A stretch of DNA of 64,000 bases from Sorghum bicolor (GCF_000003195.3 NC_012878.2:56358629-56422628); one strand, 5' to 3'; shown: positions 1 to 10,471, numbered from the stretch's first letter. The notes: generated by a model not told the origin, from the sequence alone. Translations and numbers: made by a program.

Positions 1-839
1 AATCCTTCCCTTGCTTCAGCGTGCTACGCTGGTTCAGACCTTTGGACAGAAGAACCATGTCTGCCTGAAGGATGGGTCCATCACCATCCCGCCATATGCG
101 CCTCCTCAGAAAATGCAGACTCACCTTATCCCTGCCGACACCCCTCGATCCATCTTTGTGTACTTCCGAGGTCTGTTCTATGACACTGGCAATGATCCTG
201 AGGGCGGTTACTATGCAAGGTAATTCATCTGTCTGTCTACAAGCAGTGGAATTGACACCTCACTCGTTTTTCATCCTGCCATTGCATCCTGGGTCTAGTC
301 TCTGATGACATTGCCTGTTCTACAGAGGTGCTCGTGCGTCAGTCTGGGAGAACTTCAAGAACAACCCGCTCTTTGACATCTCGACCGATCACCCACCAAC
401 ATACTATGAAGACATGCAGCGCTCAGTGTTCTGCCTCTGCCCATTGGGCTGGGCACCATGGAGTCCCAGGCTAGTGGAAGCCGTGGTCTTTGGCTGCATC
501 CCAGTGATCATCGCAGATGACATTGTCCTTCCCTTTGCGGACGCCATCCCATGGGAGGAGATCGGCGTTTTTGTTGCTGAGGAGGATGTCCCGCAGCTGG
601 ACAGCATCCTGACATCCATTCCCACAGATGTTGTACTGAGGAAGCAACGGCTCCTTGCGAACCCATCGATGAAGCAGGCCATGTTGTTCCCCCAGCCTGC
701 TCAGCCAGGAGATGCATTCCACCAGATTCTTAATGGTCTCGCGCGCAAGCTCCCTCACGGCAGCAATGTTTTCCTGAAGCCCGGCGAGAGGGTCCTGAAC
801 TGGACCGCTGGACCACCAGGCGACCTGAAGCCTTGGTAG
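1..839 (+). CDS. IRX10-like: IRX10-like GT47 glycosyltransferase, 3' part of gene
   Basis: This is the 3' end of a gene for a GT47 (exostosin-family) glycosyltransferase of the IRX10 type. The family works in the Golgi on elongation of the xylan backbone in secondary cell walls. Two exons are visible: 1-219 (open at the window edge, reading from base 2) and 326-839, ending in TAG. The intron 220-325 has GT/AG ends and splits an Arg codon. Readable family blocks include RSIFVYFRGLFYDTGNDPEG, PPTYYEDMQRSVFCLCPLGW, VEAVVFGCIPVIIADDIVLP and the terminal DLKPW. The frame is open throughout, so the visible part looks functional. A full paralogue lies downstream at 3393-6278 on the same strand with the same position for this last intron, so the two are a tandem duplicate pair. 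The start and the upstream exons lie outside the window. Confidence 0.93.
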
Positions 840-1221
840 CATCTTGTGGAACTGAGATGGATGTGACCTTCTTTGGAAAGGAAATATCGAGAACATGATA
901 TATATACCTGTGCCTTTGAATTATCATGGGTGCACATAGTGCTGACCACAAGCCAAATGTACATTTTCTGTATGTTTTTTCTTCTATAACTGTTATTATA
1001 TATATCTTCATTTCTTTTTTCCCCTTTCTAGATATAAGAGTGCCAAGCCCTGTCGACCATATGTGGATATATCATAAATTAAATTTACAAGATTGTGCTA
1101 CTCATGCTGATTGTCTGATCACATTTCATTATCCTACTGCACTGCCAGTTGCCATACTGTCCATTGTGTTTGTGGTGCTCGACCTGGCTGATTTTGATTC
1201 CCTTTGATTCTGTGTGTCTGA
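840..1221 (+). other. 3' flank/UTR of the first IRX10-like gene
   Basis: AT-rich sequence after the stop codon with no supportable reading frame. It probably holds the 3' UTR and poly(A) region. Nothing else is recognisable before the MITE at 1222. Confidence 0.4.
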
Positions 1222-1464
1222 GGCCTTGTTTAGTTCTCAAAAAATTTTGCAAAATTTTTCGGATTCCCCGTCACATCGAATCTTTAGACGCATGCATGGA
1301 GTATTAAATATAGACGAAAATAAAAACTAATTGCATAGTTTGGTCGGAATTGATGAGACGAATCTTTTGAGCCAAGTTAGTCCATGATTAGACAATATTT
1401 GTCACAAACAAACGAAAGTGCTACAGTACCTGTTTTGCAAAAAATTTTAGAACTAAACAAGGCC
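1222..1464. mobile_element. MITE with GGCCTTGTTTAGTT terminal inverted repeats
   Basis: A 243-bp element with near-perfect inverted ends (GGCCTTGTTTAGTTC / GAACTAAACAAGGCC). It is flanked on both sides by TCTGA, of which TGA may be the actual 3-bp target duplication. It has no coding capacity. The same family recurs at 2136, 7682, 14698 and 51465, and in decayed form at 13866 and 24622. The 3-bp duplications suggest a PIF/Harbinger (Tourist-like) relation; that assignment is inference. Confidence 0.85.
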
Positions 1465-1520
1465 TCTGAATAATTTGGTGACAAAGGGGAAACTGCTATC
1501 TGAAGCAAGATCCTCATAGG

Positions 1521-2072
1521 TAGGAATGGCAACGGGTACGTACCCGATGGGTACTTGCCACCCGTACCCGCACCCGCCAGGTCAAAATCTATTCCATCGG
1601 GTTACCCGCGAAAGCAGACGGGTAAGAAATTCATTCCGTACCCGCACCCGACGGGTAATTCTTACCCGACGGGTATTCCATACCCGAAAATATACCCGAG
1701 TTCAATAGAAATATAACAACTTTCAGCAAGTTAAATATCACAACTTATAGGAAATTAAATATAACAACTTGCAGCAAATTAATAGTAGCACTAGTAGCAC
1801 ACCAGCCGCTCAACACTTCCCACGTTCAGTCAATCAGTTCATGGGCTATATGGGCTAAATTGCTTAGGTTGCTTACTCATTTTGCGGGTATTTCTTACCC
1901 ACGGGTACGCGGGTATGGGTACTACTATTCCACACCCGTACCCGCCATACCCGATGGGTAAAGAATTTCACCCAACAACGTACCCGCGGGTACAAAATCT
2001 ATTCCATACCCGCGTCCTTATCGGGTAAAACCCGTCGGGTACTCGGGTTTCGGGTACCCATTGCCATTTTGA
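1521..2072. mobile_element. Non-autonomous hAT-like element rich in TACCCG motifs
   Basis: The element is bordered by an exact 8-bp direct repeat, CTCATAGG, at 1513-1520 and 2073-2080. Its ends are imperfect inverted repeats (TAGGAATGGCAACGGGTAC against TCAAAATGGCAATGGGTAC). Both arms are packed with direct and inverted copies of TACCCG/CGGGTA, such as ACGGGTACCCG-type motifs, and the centre is AT-rich. There is no transposase. An 8-bp target duplication plus these ends fits the hAT superfamily, with subterminal repeats as presumed transposase-binding sites (inference). Confidence 0.8.
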
Positions 2073-2135
2073 CTCATAGGGAAGGCTGTCCGATCTGCTG
2101 ATCAGGCAGCACGTCACTTCGGTCTTTTTAACTGA

Positions 2136-2376
2136 GGCCTTGTTTAGTTCCGAAAAGTGAAAAGTTTTCGGTACTGTAGCAATTTCGTTTGTTTGTGACA
2201 AATATTATCTAATCATGGACTAACTATGATCAAAAGATTCGTCTCGTGATTTACAGCTAAACTGTGTAATCAGTTTTTGTTTTCGTCTATATTTAATGTT
2301 TTATGCATGTGCTACAAGATTCGATGTGACAGGGAATCTTGAAAACTTTTGGTTTTCGGGTGAACTAAACAAGGCC
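2136..2376. mobile_element. MITE with GGCCTTGTTTAGTT terminal inverted repeats
   Basis: A second copy of the family at 1222, with inverted ends GGCCTTGTTTAGTTC / GAACTAAACAAGGCC and TGA directly repeated at 2133-2135 and 2377-2379. The interior matches the other copies (for example the RATTCGTCTCGT-like and GTTTGTGACAAATATT segments). Non-coding. Confidence 0.85.
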
Positions 2377-3392
2377 TGAATGTTGCTGAGTTCTCAAGGA
2401 ATGTTGGTGCAAATTGCGATTGCCCCTGTGATGTGAGTGCAGTAACCTAGAGAACGATTGCTGGTTGGTGGTGCAAAGAGGGTGGTGGTAGATAGGTAAG
2501 GAAATGAGGTCAACATCAGCACCGGCACTTAGTTGCGATGTCACGAACTGAAATGGTAACTGATGGCAGTTCAGAAATGTATCCCAGATACAAGGTTGTC
2601 TGTTGGGTCTGGTCTGGTGCTATGTTCCTAAATGGCCACAAACATTGGAAATGGTGGGAGTTTGTAAAATTTTAAAAACCGCGCTACAAAAAAATCCCTC
2701 AAATTTTGCGCAGCTCCAGGTGGGTGATGTTTTCAACCACAGATAAAAAAAAATCTCCGGTAAGGCGTCGTGACTGTTGACTGGTCCGTGAGGTCAACGA
2801 AAGGAGGAGGAAGGTAGAAAAAACATTATGGCGTGCCATGATCTACCTAACTGGCTGGAGAAGACGACGAAAACGACCACCTAACACAAGGTAGATCAGA
2901 CAGACGATCCAAGTCAAATATAGTAGGTAACGAGGAGAAAATTAAAAAAAGATTTTATGAAAAGGAAAAAAATAAAAAAAGGCGTGAAGTGTGACCTAAG
3001 CAAAGCGACAACGTTGCAAAAAAGGAAGAGGCAGTACCAGCAATAGCCTAGTACTACTGTACTGCCACTTTCCTGGAATTTTATTTATTTATTTTTCAAG
3101 GACAAAACCACTGCTGGAGTGCTGGTAGTGGTGGGAGGAGTCCATGGGAATGCAAAAAGTCATCATTTGCAAACAAACACAGGGAACCTGGCAGGCACCC
3201 ACCACCTCACCTCCGCCGACAGCGAGCACGGCCACCATCACCCCTGCCATACTCGCTTTGACTCCGCGTCTGGGCGCCTAGTCTATTCCTCTTCCTGCCA
3301 AGAATCCCGCCAGTTGCCTACCACCTCTCCCGGACTCCGCGTTCCTGCCTGAGCAGCTACCGAGAGTAGAGGGAAGGCAGGCGCTCAGTCTA
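2377..3392 (+). promoter_or_regulatory. Upstream region of the complete IRX10-like gene
   Basis: About 1 kb without a supportable gene. It runs from the MITE to the start codon of the IRX10-like gene and becomes C-rich after about 3180, as expected for a grass promoter and 5' UTR. I cannot place a TATA box with confidence. Short open frames here (for example 3119-3352) have no family features. Confidence 0.4.
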
Positions 3393-6278
3393 ATGGGGAG
3401 GGGGAGCGCGATGGCGCAAGCCCTTGCGCTCGTCGCCTTGCTCCTCGCCTGCTCCGACGTCGCCGTCGTCGCGGCGCAGGAGACTGAGAGGATCCAAGGT
3501 ACGCGGCCTCGCCCTTGCTTACTTCGTCGTCCTCTGCTTCTCTTTGATCCGATCAGTGAATTATGCGTTGCCTGCGCCCGTCGGGTGTAATGATCTGGGG
3601 AATTCGTCCGTGCTCGTCGCCGCGCCCGCGTTTCTGCTGGCCGGAGTGGATCTGATGTTGAGGTCTTGGGAAGACGAGCGAGCGCGTAGTTGGCGAGATA
3701 GATCAGGTCTTTACTGCCAGAGATGCTTCCACGCTTCCTTTGTTAATCCATGAACGAACTAGCAACTCGGCGCTCCCATTCAGACATTCAGTCAAGCGCT
3801 CAGTGCGCACAATGAATTATTTCATCATGGAAAGGAACAAAATTCAAATCTTGAGATCAAACCTGCCATTACTTTTTTTTAATGCAATCTGGAATGGATC
3901 ATGATCCTACCTTTTATATGCTCCAAAATGACAAACTTGATTATCTTATGAATTCAAAAACGAGTTTGCACCCACAACATTTGCGCTAAATGGATAAAGT
4001 TCACCTGTAGATTCACTTTTGGATGTGCCATGTTAAAAAAAAATATAGATTCATTGAATTACGTTTTTTGAATTCATCTCCATGTTTCCACCTAAGATAT
4101 GTTCACCGGTACATACTTTGCCCACTAACTACACTTATTACTTATCGATTATCAACTTCATAGAATTGCGATGGATCCTTCAATCAAAATCTTAATTGCT
4201 GTGATATTTAGCTACACCCTGAGCCTACTAAAAGAATTCTGCATAACTTGCTTGTGTGCCTGCTTGTTATATAGTTTCAGTTATGCTTTGCCTGAAGGGG
4301 AAAAAAAGTACTTTTGCAAAACTGTTAGACTCCATTGTCATTGCATTAGGATCATGTTTTTTCCTTCAAATAGGCAAGATATCCGTGTAACATTGTATTA
4401 AGAAGAACACGAGTTTACAACACCCCCAAAACACACACACACCTCGGCTAGAAACACACACACCTCGGTTTTGAATTCATCTCTGTGTACATTTGCGCTT
4501 CTTACAACAACGCACAAACATGACCAATGACCAGCCAATCTATCTATGAGCCAGGACCTCCACATGAATAAAACCTCAGCTAGACACCAGAGATGGACCT
4601 CCTAGGTGATTTGTCTAAGAACACCAGAGATGGACCTCCTAGGTGATTTGTCTAAGAATTAGCTGTATTAGTATTGGCTCCATTGAACACCACGTTATTT
4701 CGATGTTTCCACTGAGACCAAGTGGCCAAAATAATCAGAGAGATAAGACCTCTCTTGAGAGCTCTGGGGATCAAGCCATTTACCCTCAGCCACCACTCAT
4801 ATAACATCATTGTATTGATCATGGCATTAAGGTGCATATCCTCATGTTTCCAATGCGGATGTGATTAAATTTCAGGGAGTGCTGGTGATGTGCTTGAAGA
4901 TGATCCTGTCGGAAGGCTCAAGGTATATGTCTATGAGCTGCCCCCCAAGTACAACAAGAATATACTGGCAAAGGATTCGAGATGCCTCAGCCACATGTTT
5001 GCTACAGAGATATTCATGCATCGCTTCCTCTTGACGAGCGCGGTCCGGACTCTAAATCCGGACGAAGCTGATTGGTTCTATACTCCAGTATACACAACGT
5101 GCGACCTTACACCATGGGGTCATCCCTTGACTACAAAGTCTCCACGAATGATGAGAAGTGCGATTCAGTATATTTCCAAGCGTTGGCCCTACTGGAACAG
5201 GACGGAGGGAGCAGACCATTTCTTTGTCACACCACATGACTTTGGAGCATGCTTCTATTTCCAGGTGAGTCACAGAGCCATAAACCATGAATTGGATGAG
5301 TACCAATGTAACGTTGAATGCAAAGTTATAAAATGGAATTCCAGCCTAGTCATTTCCCCATATATACACAGCATCTGTTCTTGTAGCACCATCCACCTAC
5401 TGTGCACTCAGAATTCTTATTGTCCAGGAAGAGACGGCCATCCAGCGAGGTGTCCTTCCGGTGCTGCGCCGTGCTACACTGGTCCAGACTTTTGGGCAGA
5501 AGCATCATGTGTGCCTGAAGGAAGGCTCCATCACCATCCCGCCGTATGCTCCTCCTCATAAGATCAGAACTCACATTGTTCCACCAGAGACCCCTCGTTC
5601 AATCTTTGTCTACTTCCGTGGTCTGTTCTATGACACCGCAAATGATCCCGAGGGTGGTTACTATGCAAGGTACGCACCTAAATCATGTAGTACCTGACAA
5701 GCAGTCTTATTACTGAATCATTGATTGGAAAGTCTTGACGCACCTACCATACACACAAATGCAGGGGTGCCCGTGCGTCAGTATGGGAGAACTTCAAGAA
5801 CAATGCTCTGTTCGACATCTCCACAGAACACCCGCCAACCTACTATGAGGACATGCAGCGTGCCATCTTCTGCCTGTGCCCACTGGGGTGGGCGCCATGG
5901 AGTCCCCGTCTAGTGGAGGCCGTGGTGTTTGGCTGCATCCCCGTGATCATCGCGGACGACATCGTGCTCCCCTTTGCGGACGCGATCCCATGGGAGGAGA
6001 TCGCCGTGTTCGTGGCCGAGGACGACGTCCTGAAGCTGGACACCATCCTGACGTCCATACCCATGGAGGAGATCCTCCGCAAACAGCGGCTGCTGGCGAA
6101 CCCGTCGATGAAGCAGGCGATGCTGTTCCCGCAGCCCGCGGAGCCCCGGGACGCGTTCCACCAGGTGCTCAACGGGCTGGCGCGGAAGCTCCCCCACGGC
6201 AAGGGCGTGTTCCTCAAGCCCGGGCAGAAGGTGCTCAACTGGACCGAGGGGACCCGGGAAGACCTCAAGCCGTGGTAG
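3393..6278 (+). CDS. IRX10-like: IRX10-like xylan glycosyltransferase (GT47), complete
   Basis: Four exons by GT/AG borders and frame: 3393-3498, 4876-5264, 5428-5669 and 5765-6278. They give a 416-residue protein, the usual length for IRX10/IRX10-like. The family is Golgi-localised and takes part in beta-1,4-xylan backbone synthesis. The N-terminus (MGRGSAMAQALALVALLLAC) is a signal peptide or anchor ending near AVVAAQ. It is followed by the family signature around residues 36-60 (GDVLED, GRLKVYVYELPPKYNK), then FVTPHDFGACF, RSIFVYFRGLFYDT, PPTYYEDMQRAIFCLCPLGW and the terminal DLKPW. The ATG at 3393 opens the exon; an in-frame ATG at 3411 would still leave a signal sequence. Intron 1 is 1377 bp and holds a LINE fragment. 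The last exon is much more GC-rich than that of the upstream copy. No breaks are visible. It is the downstream member of a tandem pair. Confidence 0.95.
4428..4466. repeat. Short CA-rich repeat
   Basis: Two runs of (AC)n, each followed by CTCGG, form an imperfect duplication of about 20 bp in intron 1 of the IRX10-like gene. Confidence 0.6.
4584..4657. repeat. Perfect 37-bp tandem duplication
   Basis: The 37-bp unit starting ACACCAGAGATGGACC at 4584 is repeated exactly at 4621, inside the LINE fragment in intron 1 of the IRX10-like gene. A recent local duplication. Confidence 0.9.
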
Positions 6279-6735
6279 GTGTGTATAGTATAGTGGCGAC
6301 TGGTGAGGTTGAGGCACCGTCACCATTTGGTGCTCTTTTGTAAACGACACAACAACCAGATGAGAGGCTGATCGAAGATGGTGATGCTGATGATGAGTGA
6401 ACCACACAGCCATTGATGATTAAATGTAAAGCTCTTCTCTTGCTCCTCCAACCATTCTTCTTTTTTGAGGCAATGTGCCTGTCTTGCCTGTATATATATA
6501 TACTAGTAGCACATGGCAATCAGGGTGGCCGGGGCAAAGACAAATTACACTAATGGTATTATTATTCTATATATTAACTAGCATGTCTTGACAACACAGC
6601 CTCTGTTCTCTCGGAGAACAAGTTTCCTTGAACAGAAACACATCTTTTTGGGTTCTGGCTTACAGTTGCCCAAACGAGAAACTTTCACAGCTCGCCTGAG
6701 CCTACAGCCTAGGGTTAGAATTGGAAGGGAGCTGC
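6279..6735 (+). other. 3' flank of the IRX10-like gene
   Basis: No gene seen. It contains the 3' UTR and an AT-rich stretch with a short (TA)n near 6492. The region ends at the target duplication of the element that begins at 6744. Confidence 0.4.
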
Positions 6736-6743
6736 AGGAAGGC

Positions 6744-7636
6744 TCAAGTTGGCAATGGGGCCCCGATCCCCGATGGAGATTTCATCTATTAGGGGAAGAA
6801 GATGGAAGGATTTGTATCCCCGCGGGGAGTTTAATGGCTGAATTTCATCCCCGTCGGGTGAAGCAGGTGACAGAACGTTCTCTATGCCCCGTCCCCATCA
6901 CCCGTCGGGGACCCGACAATGCAAAAAGACCACCCCTAAATAGGCCTACAAAGCTGCAAGCGCCGCTCGGGCGGCTCGGCCGCTCCAGTATCAAACATCT
7001 CGATCCTGTTCCTTTCCCCTCCACCTCTCCCATAGTCTCATCCCCTCCCCTCGTCATCTCCCACAGATTTCTCTCCTCCCAATCTCGTAGTCTCTAGTAG
7101 GCCAAGTTGTGTCTCCCTCCCCCCAATCCCATCCTCCCATCCGCAGCCCTCAAGGGCGGCCGCCGCTTGTGTCGGAGTCCCAGAGACGACGCTAGTCCCT
7201 CCCTGTGCAAGCTGCAGCGCCTCCCTTCTCCCAATGCCATCGTCCTGGACACCGGCAGTTCGAACTCTAATCGAGCCCAACAATTGCAGATCCATGGAGG
7301 CAGCGGATGCTTCACCTTGACGTGAGGAGGCCAGAGGCCTTCACGGTGAGGAGAACTAGTTGCCCTACCTCGATCTGAGAAATGAGAATGATATTGTCCC
7401 CATTGATTCCTGTCAATTTTTGTATCTCAAATGTGAAATTCATACTATATTTTTTTCCTTATGCTATTTGATTTGGTCCCCTCATGCTGTCTGATGCTCT
7501 GTGTTTCGGGGACGGGGACCCGTCGGGGCTGGATTCCTCGTGCGGGGACGGGGACGGGGAGCGGGGAATTTTTAGAGAGGCGAGGAGCAAAACGTTCTTC
7601 GTATACCCGACGGGGATGCCCCCGTTGCCATGCATA
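6744..7636. mobile_element. hAT-like element with GC-rich cargo
   Basis: The element is bordered by the exact 8-bp direct repeat AGGAAGGC at 6736-6743 and 7637-7644. Its ends are inverted (TGGCAATGGGG near 6750 and CCCCGTTGCCA near 7630). Subterminal regions carry many GGGGACGGGGAC / CCCCGTCGGG motifs in both arms. Between them, about 6950-7350 is a C-rich, UTR- or exon-like stretch unlike the ends, which could be captured host sequence. No transposase is present. Confidence 0.72.
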
Positions 7637-7681
7637 AGGAAGGCGCACCCCGTCTGCCGTGTTTAGTTCTGGATGGAGATC

Positions 7682-7925
7682 GGCCATGTTTAGTTATGGA
7701 TGGAAAAAATTTCATGACACTATAGCACTTTCGTTTGTTTGTGATAATTATTGTCCAACCATGGACTAACTAGGCTCAAAAGATTTGTCTCGTAAACTCC
7801 GACCAAGCTGTGCAATTAGTTTTTATTTTCGTTTATATTTAATACTCCATGCATATGTCTAAAAATTCGATGCGACGGAAAATCTTGAAATTTTTTTTGA
7901 GTTTTGCGTGGAAGTAAATAAGGCC
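7682..7925. mobile_element. MITE of the GGCCTTGTTTAGTT family, diverged
   Basis: The ends are GGCCATGTTTAGTT and a decayed AAATAAGGCC; the interior matches the other family members. The sequence just left of it (TAGTTCTGGATGGAGATCGGCC) partly duplicates the element's own left end, which suggests a local rearrangement. No clear target duplication. Confidence 0.7.
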
Positions 7926-8620
7926 TAACAAATTGTGGGTTAAAAAAGATTCCAACCAGACAACAGGAGAAAAATTCAGATGGCGACAGTCCCAGCAGAG
8001 GAGGGGAAGCGCTTATTTTATAGCGGGAGCTCGCGCGCAAATCCAGCTTTGCCTGCCGAGGTACGCTCTGCCTGCAGGGCTGCAGGCCTGCAGCTGAGTT
8101 ATCGACTTCTCATGGGCTACCGAATATATGGGCCTTGAAGATTGGGTCGACAGGAAACAGCCAGACTGCGCTGCGGGCTGCGATATGTTGGCCGTCTAGC
8201 TTTCCTTCTCCTTTCCTTCCTAAGACATGGATTTATGCTATTTTATAGCATATCATTTGTGTTCTTTGTTATATTTATTGGTGTATGACTATTTTATAAA
8301 TTTTTGAAGTGAATATTTTTGCAGAAGTAAAGAAGAATGCAATTTTTTATTACTTTTGGATTTATGCGTTTTTCCAGTGAGTCCTAGTAAAATAATATTT
8401 TTAGCCTTTTTATTAGTGCTATTATATTTAGCCTTCCCCCAACCTACAGCCATTAAACTGATATAGGACAAAGCTGAATCTGTCAGCCATTCAGCAATGT
8501 TTTTCTCTTATAATAAATTAACAAACAGTATTTTCTAGCATGACTTATCATGCCAAACGAAAGGCAACCCAGTGTCTAGACTTTGCACACGGTCGCCCCT
8601 TTCCTTGTAGACCAGAAACG
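7926..8620. other. No gene recognised
   Basis: Mixed sequence. It has a CTGCAG-rich patch around 8060-8100 (GCCTGCAGGGCTGCAGGCC-like) followed by AT-rich DNA. I see no coding region or element ends. Confidence 0.3.
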
Positions 8621-8621
8621 G

Positions 8622-8870
8622 GCACGAAATTTCAAGAGCTGGGAGCCGGGGTTGGGTCGGACACATGAAGAAAAACAGTCCATCGGCATGGGGCTCATCA
8701 CTCATCAGCGCACTGGTTCCAGTTCCGAATCCGGTTCCGGTTCCAGAATCCAGATCCACGTCGGTCGTCGGCTTCACCTTTGCAGTTGCAGTACCACGGA
8801 TTCCTTGGTAGTTGTTGAAATGGACCTATCATTGCACCTGAGTTCCATCGCACGACAGCGGACAAATATA
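8622..8870. repeat. Upstream block of A/B module 1 with GGTTCC tract
   Basis: A block starting CACGAAATTTCAAGAG leads through CTCATCACTCATCA into a GGTTCC/AGTTCC tract at 8715-8751. It then passes through GATCCACGTCGG and TTGTTGAAATGGACC to GCGGACAAATATA. The right part recurs almost in order at 45671-45830, ahead of the second A/B module. The left part recurs at about 10960-11030 and 50355-50450. It marks the start of the duplicated A/B block. Confidence 0.75.
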
Positions 8871-8883
8871 GCATGTTCTCTTA

Positions 8884-9135
8884 CTCCCTCCCTCCTAAAT
8901 TGTACGTCATTTTAAAAATATTAGACAGTCAAAACATCTTAAGTTTGACGAAAATTATAAAAAAATTAGTTAAATATAAATTTAATTGATATACTATGAA
9001 AATATAAGTAATCAAGAACCTAATGATATTCAATTGATATCATAAATATTATTCTACCATATAAATTTAGTTAAATTTAAGATATTTTGATTTTTCAAAA
9101 TTCATAGAATGACTTCCAATTTAGGATAGAGGAAG
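8884..9135. mobile_element. Stowaway-type MITE
   Basis: Ends CTCCCTCCCTCCTAAATTGT and the inverted ...TTTAGGATAGAGGAAG, flanked by the TA target duplication at 8882-8883 and 9136-9137. AT-rich interior with no coding capacity. The TIR and TA target are diagnostic of Stowaway (Tc1/mariner) MITEs. Confidence 0.85.
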
Positions 9136-9414
9136 TACCAGGGGCGGTTCTAGAGTAGTAGCATGGGAGGACAGCAAATTTTTTTGAAAAACATTTAATA
9201 TGTATATTCTTTAATAATATATACATGTATAATGCATTGTTATACATAATTGCTAGTCTACTCAGCTTATATAACAACCTTAATACTCTATATTCACAAC
9301 TATTTTATCACCGTTTAGTGATCTAATTATGTTATGTTCATATCGATGAACTATATCGTTTTCGTTCGTACCCTCATGATTAAAATCCTAGATCCGCCAC
9401 TGGGCGCACACGTT
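9136..9414. other. AT-rich spacer
   Basis: No gene. AT-rich stretch between the Stowaway element and the conserved promoter box of gene A1; nothing recognisable. Confidence 0.3.
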
Positions 9415-9485
9415 AACCTTTCATGCTGGCTGGTCTGTGGCTGGGCAAAAAGACAAGAGACACAGCACGGTGGCTTAGTGACTGC

Positions 9486-9532
9486 GGTTCCAGTTCCAGC
9501 TCCAGTTCCGGTTCCCGTTATGCCCGGTTCCA
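9486..9532. repeat. GGTTCC/AGTTCC hexamer tract (A1 promoter, distal)
   Basis: Imperfect array of NGTTCC hexamers, with units such as CAGTTCC, GGTTCC and AGCTCC. One of sixteen tracts in the window. Confidence 0.85.
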
Positions 9533-9714
9533 CGGTTGGCTTCGAAGATTCGAACACGCGTGCACTTCAGCGGTGCAACTAGTTTCCAAAGTATGAGTAC
9601 TGCCAGTAGCTACGTAGGCAAGCCCTGATATCGCATTCCTCCAAGCTATCATTTTTCTACTCCTATATCTGACGCTCCTTTTCCTTCTTTGGAATTTTCT
9701 ACCTGACATACTAC

Positions 9715-9764
9715 CGGTTCCGGATCCAGTTCCGGTTCCAGTTCCGGTTCCGGTGCCAGTCCCT
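9715..9764. repeat. GGTTCC/AGTTCC hexamer tract (A1 promoter, proximal)
   Basis: About eight NGTTCC units ending a few bases before the TATA-like box at 9771. The matching tract of A2 is at 48287-48325. Confidence 0.9.
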
Positions 9765-9911
9765 CGGTCACTATTTATATCCCACGACGATTCGCCGAAT
9801 GCAGCAGGGGCCTCACTTCAACCGTCAACCTCTTGCCATCTCCAAAACTCAAGCCAATCGCCATTGCTGCGGCACGAGCGACTAGCGAGGACCACGAGCG
9901 ATCGATCATCG

Positions 9912-10283
9912 ATGGACCCGGAAGCCGCGGTCCCGAGGGTGGTGAGCTCGGCCTCCGCCGCGCTCCGGAGCAGGCCGATGGTGCCGCCGGCGATGCTCAC
10001 CACCGGCGTCTTCCAAGCGGTGGCGGCGCTCGCCCTCTTCTTCTACAGGACTACCCCCGAGGGCATCTTCTCCCACCACGGCAAGCTGGCCATCGTCGTG
10101 TACTACGGCGTCCTTGTAGCGGGGCTCGTCGTGGGCTCTGCGACGGCCTCCGCTTCCTTCTGGGTCGCGCGCCGTCTGGACGACGCCCGGCATGGCATTG
10201 GCATGGCGCTGCTCTGCGCTTCGACGCTCATGCTGATCCCCGTGTTCGGGATACTCGTCGGCTTCGTCATGCTCGAGAAGTAG
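9912..10283 (+). CDS. Small three-pass membrane protein A1, unknown function
   Basis: Single-exon gene of 123 residues. I do not recognise the family. Hydrophobic segments lie at about residues 27-46, 58-84 and 96-120, so a small three-helix membrane protein is likely. Motifs shared with the other three copies are SRPMVPPAM (SRTMVPSAM elsewhere), TPEGIFSHHGK between helices 1 and 2, VGSATASASFWVAR after helix 2, and RHGIGMALLCAS leading into helix 3. The C-terminus is charged (LEK). The start at 9912 is preferred because the MDPEA opening is shared with A2 and upstream in-frame sequence is promoter-like. Closest relative in the window: A2 (48506). Codon third positions are strongly GC-rich, as in expressed grass genes. 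It has a well-formed promoter and no breaks. Confidence 0.82.
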   Translation: MDPEAAVPRVVSSASAALRSRPMVPPAMLTTGVFQAVAALALFFYRTTPEGIFSHHGKLAIVVYYGVLVAGLVVGSATASASFWVARRLDDARHGIGMALLCASTLMLIPVFGILVGFVMLEK

Positions 10284-10471
10284 TCTCATCAGATACCTTG
10301 TATGTAGTACAGTATGTTTTTGTGATGTGAGTTATGTTTCTGGGTTTTTTTTTGTTTGAGGCCAGATTAGTTTGGGTTACCGTTGATGTGATGATTATTG
10401 ATTATTCATACATGGTAACAAGATTATGGTTGTAAAGTGGAGGATCTTCGTGTGTTGCATGTCTCCCTGGG

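Larger units (their letters stand above)
4355..4850 (-). mobile_element. LINE 3'-end fragment inside IRX10-like intron 1
   Basis: Minus-strand reading at 4652-4837 gives the C-terminal tail typical of plant L1 ORF2, with ILATWSQWKHRNNVVFNG. The minus strand then continues to a tail resembling grass L1 3' ends (TTCTTAATACAATG-like at about 4390) and a T-run on the plus strand near 4358. It is 5'-truncated and inactive. Both borders are approximate. Confidence 0.6.
9415..9780 (+). promoter_or_regulatory. Promoter of small membrane gene A1
   Basis: Elements in order: AACCTTTCATGCT (9415-9427); GGTTCC tract 1 (9486-9532); a box containing GATTCGAACACGCGTGCAC (9545-9567) with an ACGCGT core; GGTTCC tract 2 (9715-9764); and a TATA-like CTATTTATATCCC at 9771. 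The ATG of A1 is about 140 bp further on. The same boxes occur in the same order before A2, and with a single tract before B1 and B2. Conservation of order is seen directly; the regulatory function is inference. The ACGCGT core fits CGCG-box (CAMTA) sites. Confidence 0.65.

Noticed and set aside
3119..3352. 77-residue frame upstream of the IRX10-like gene
   Set aside because: No homology features and placed in the promoter/5' UTR; probably chance in C-rich DNA.
5853..6413. Arg/Gly-rich frames overlapping the last IRX10-like exon on both strands
   Set aside because: Shadow frames of a GC-rich exon.
9334..9582. Val-Pro or Gly-Thr repeat proteins on either strand of GGTTCC tracts
   Set aside because: The hexamer gives open dipeptide-repeat frames by itself in several frames and both strands. 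Only the MKxTG context downstream was kept as a weak finding.
9715..9764. GGTTCC tract as a heat-shock element
   Set aside because: Heat-shock elements need alternating nGAAn/nTTCn; here every unit has TTC in the same orientation.
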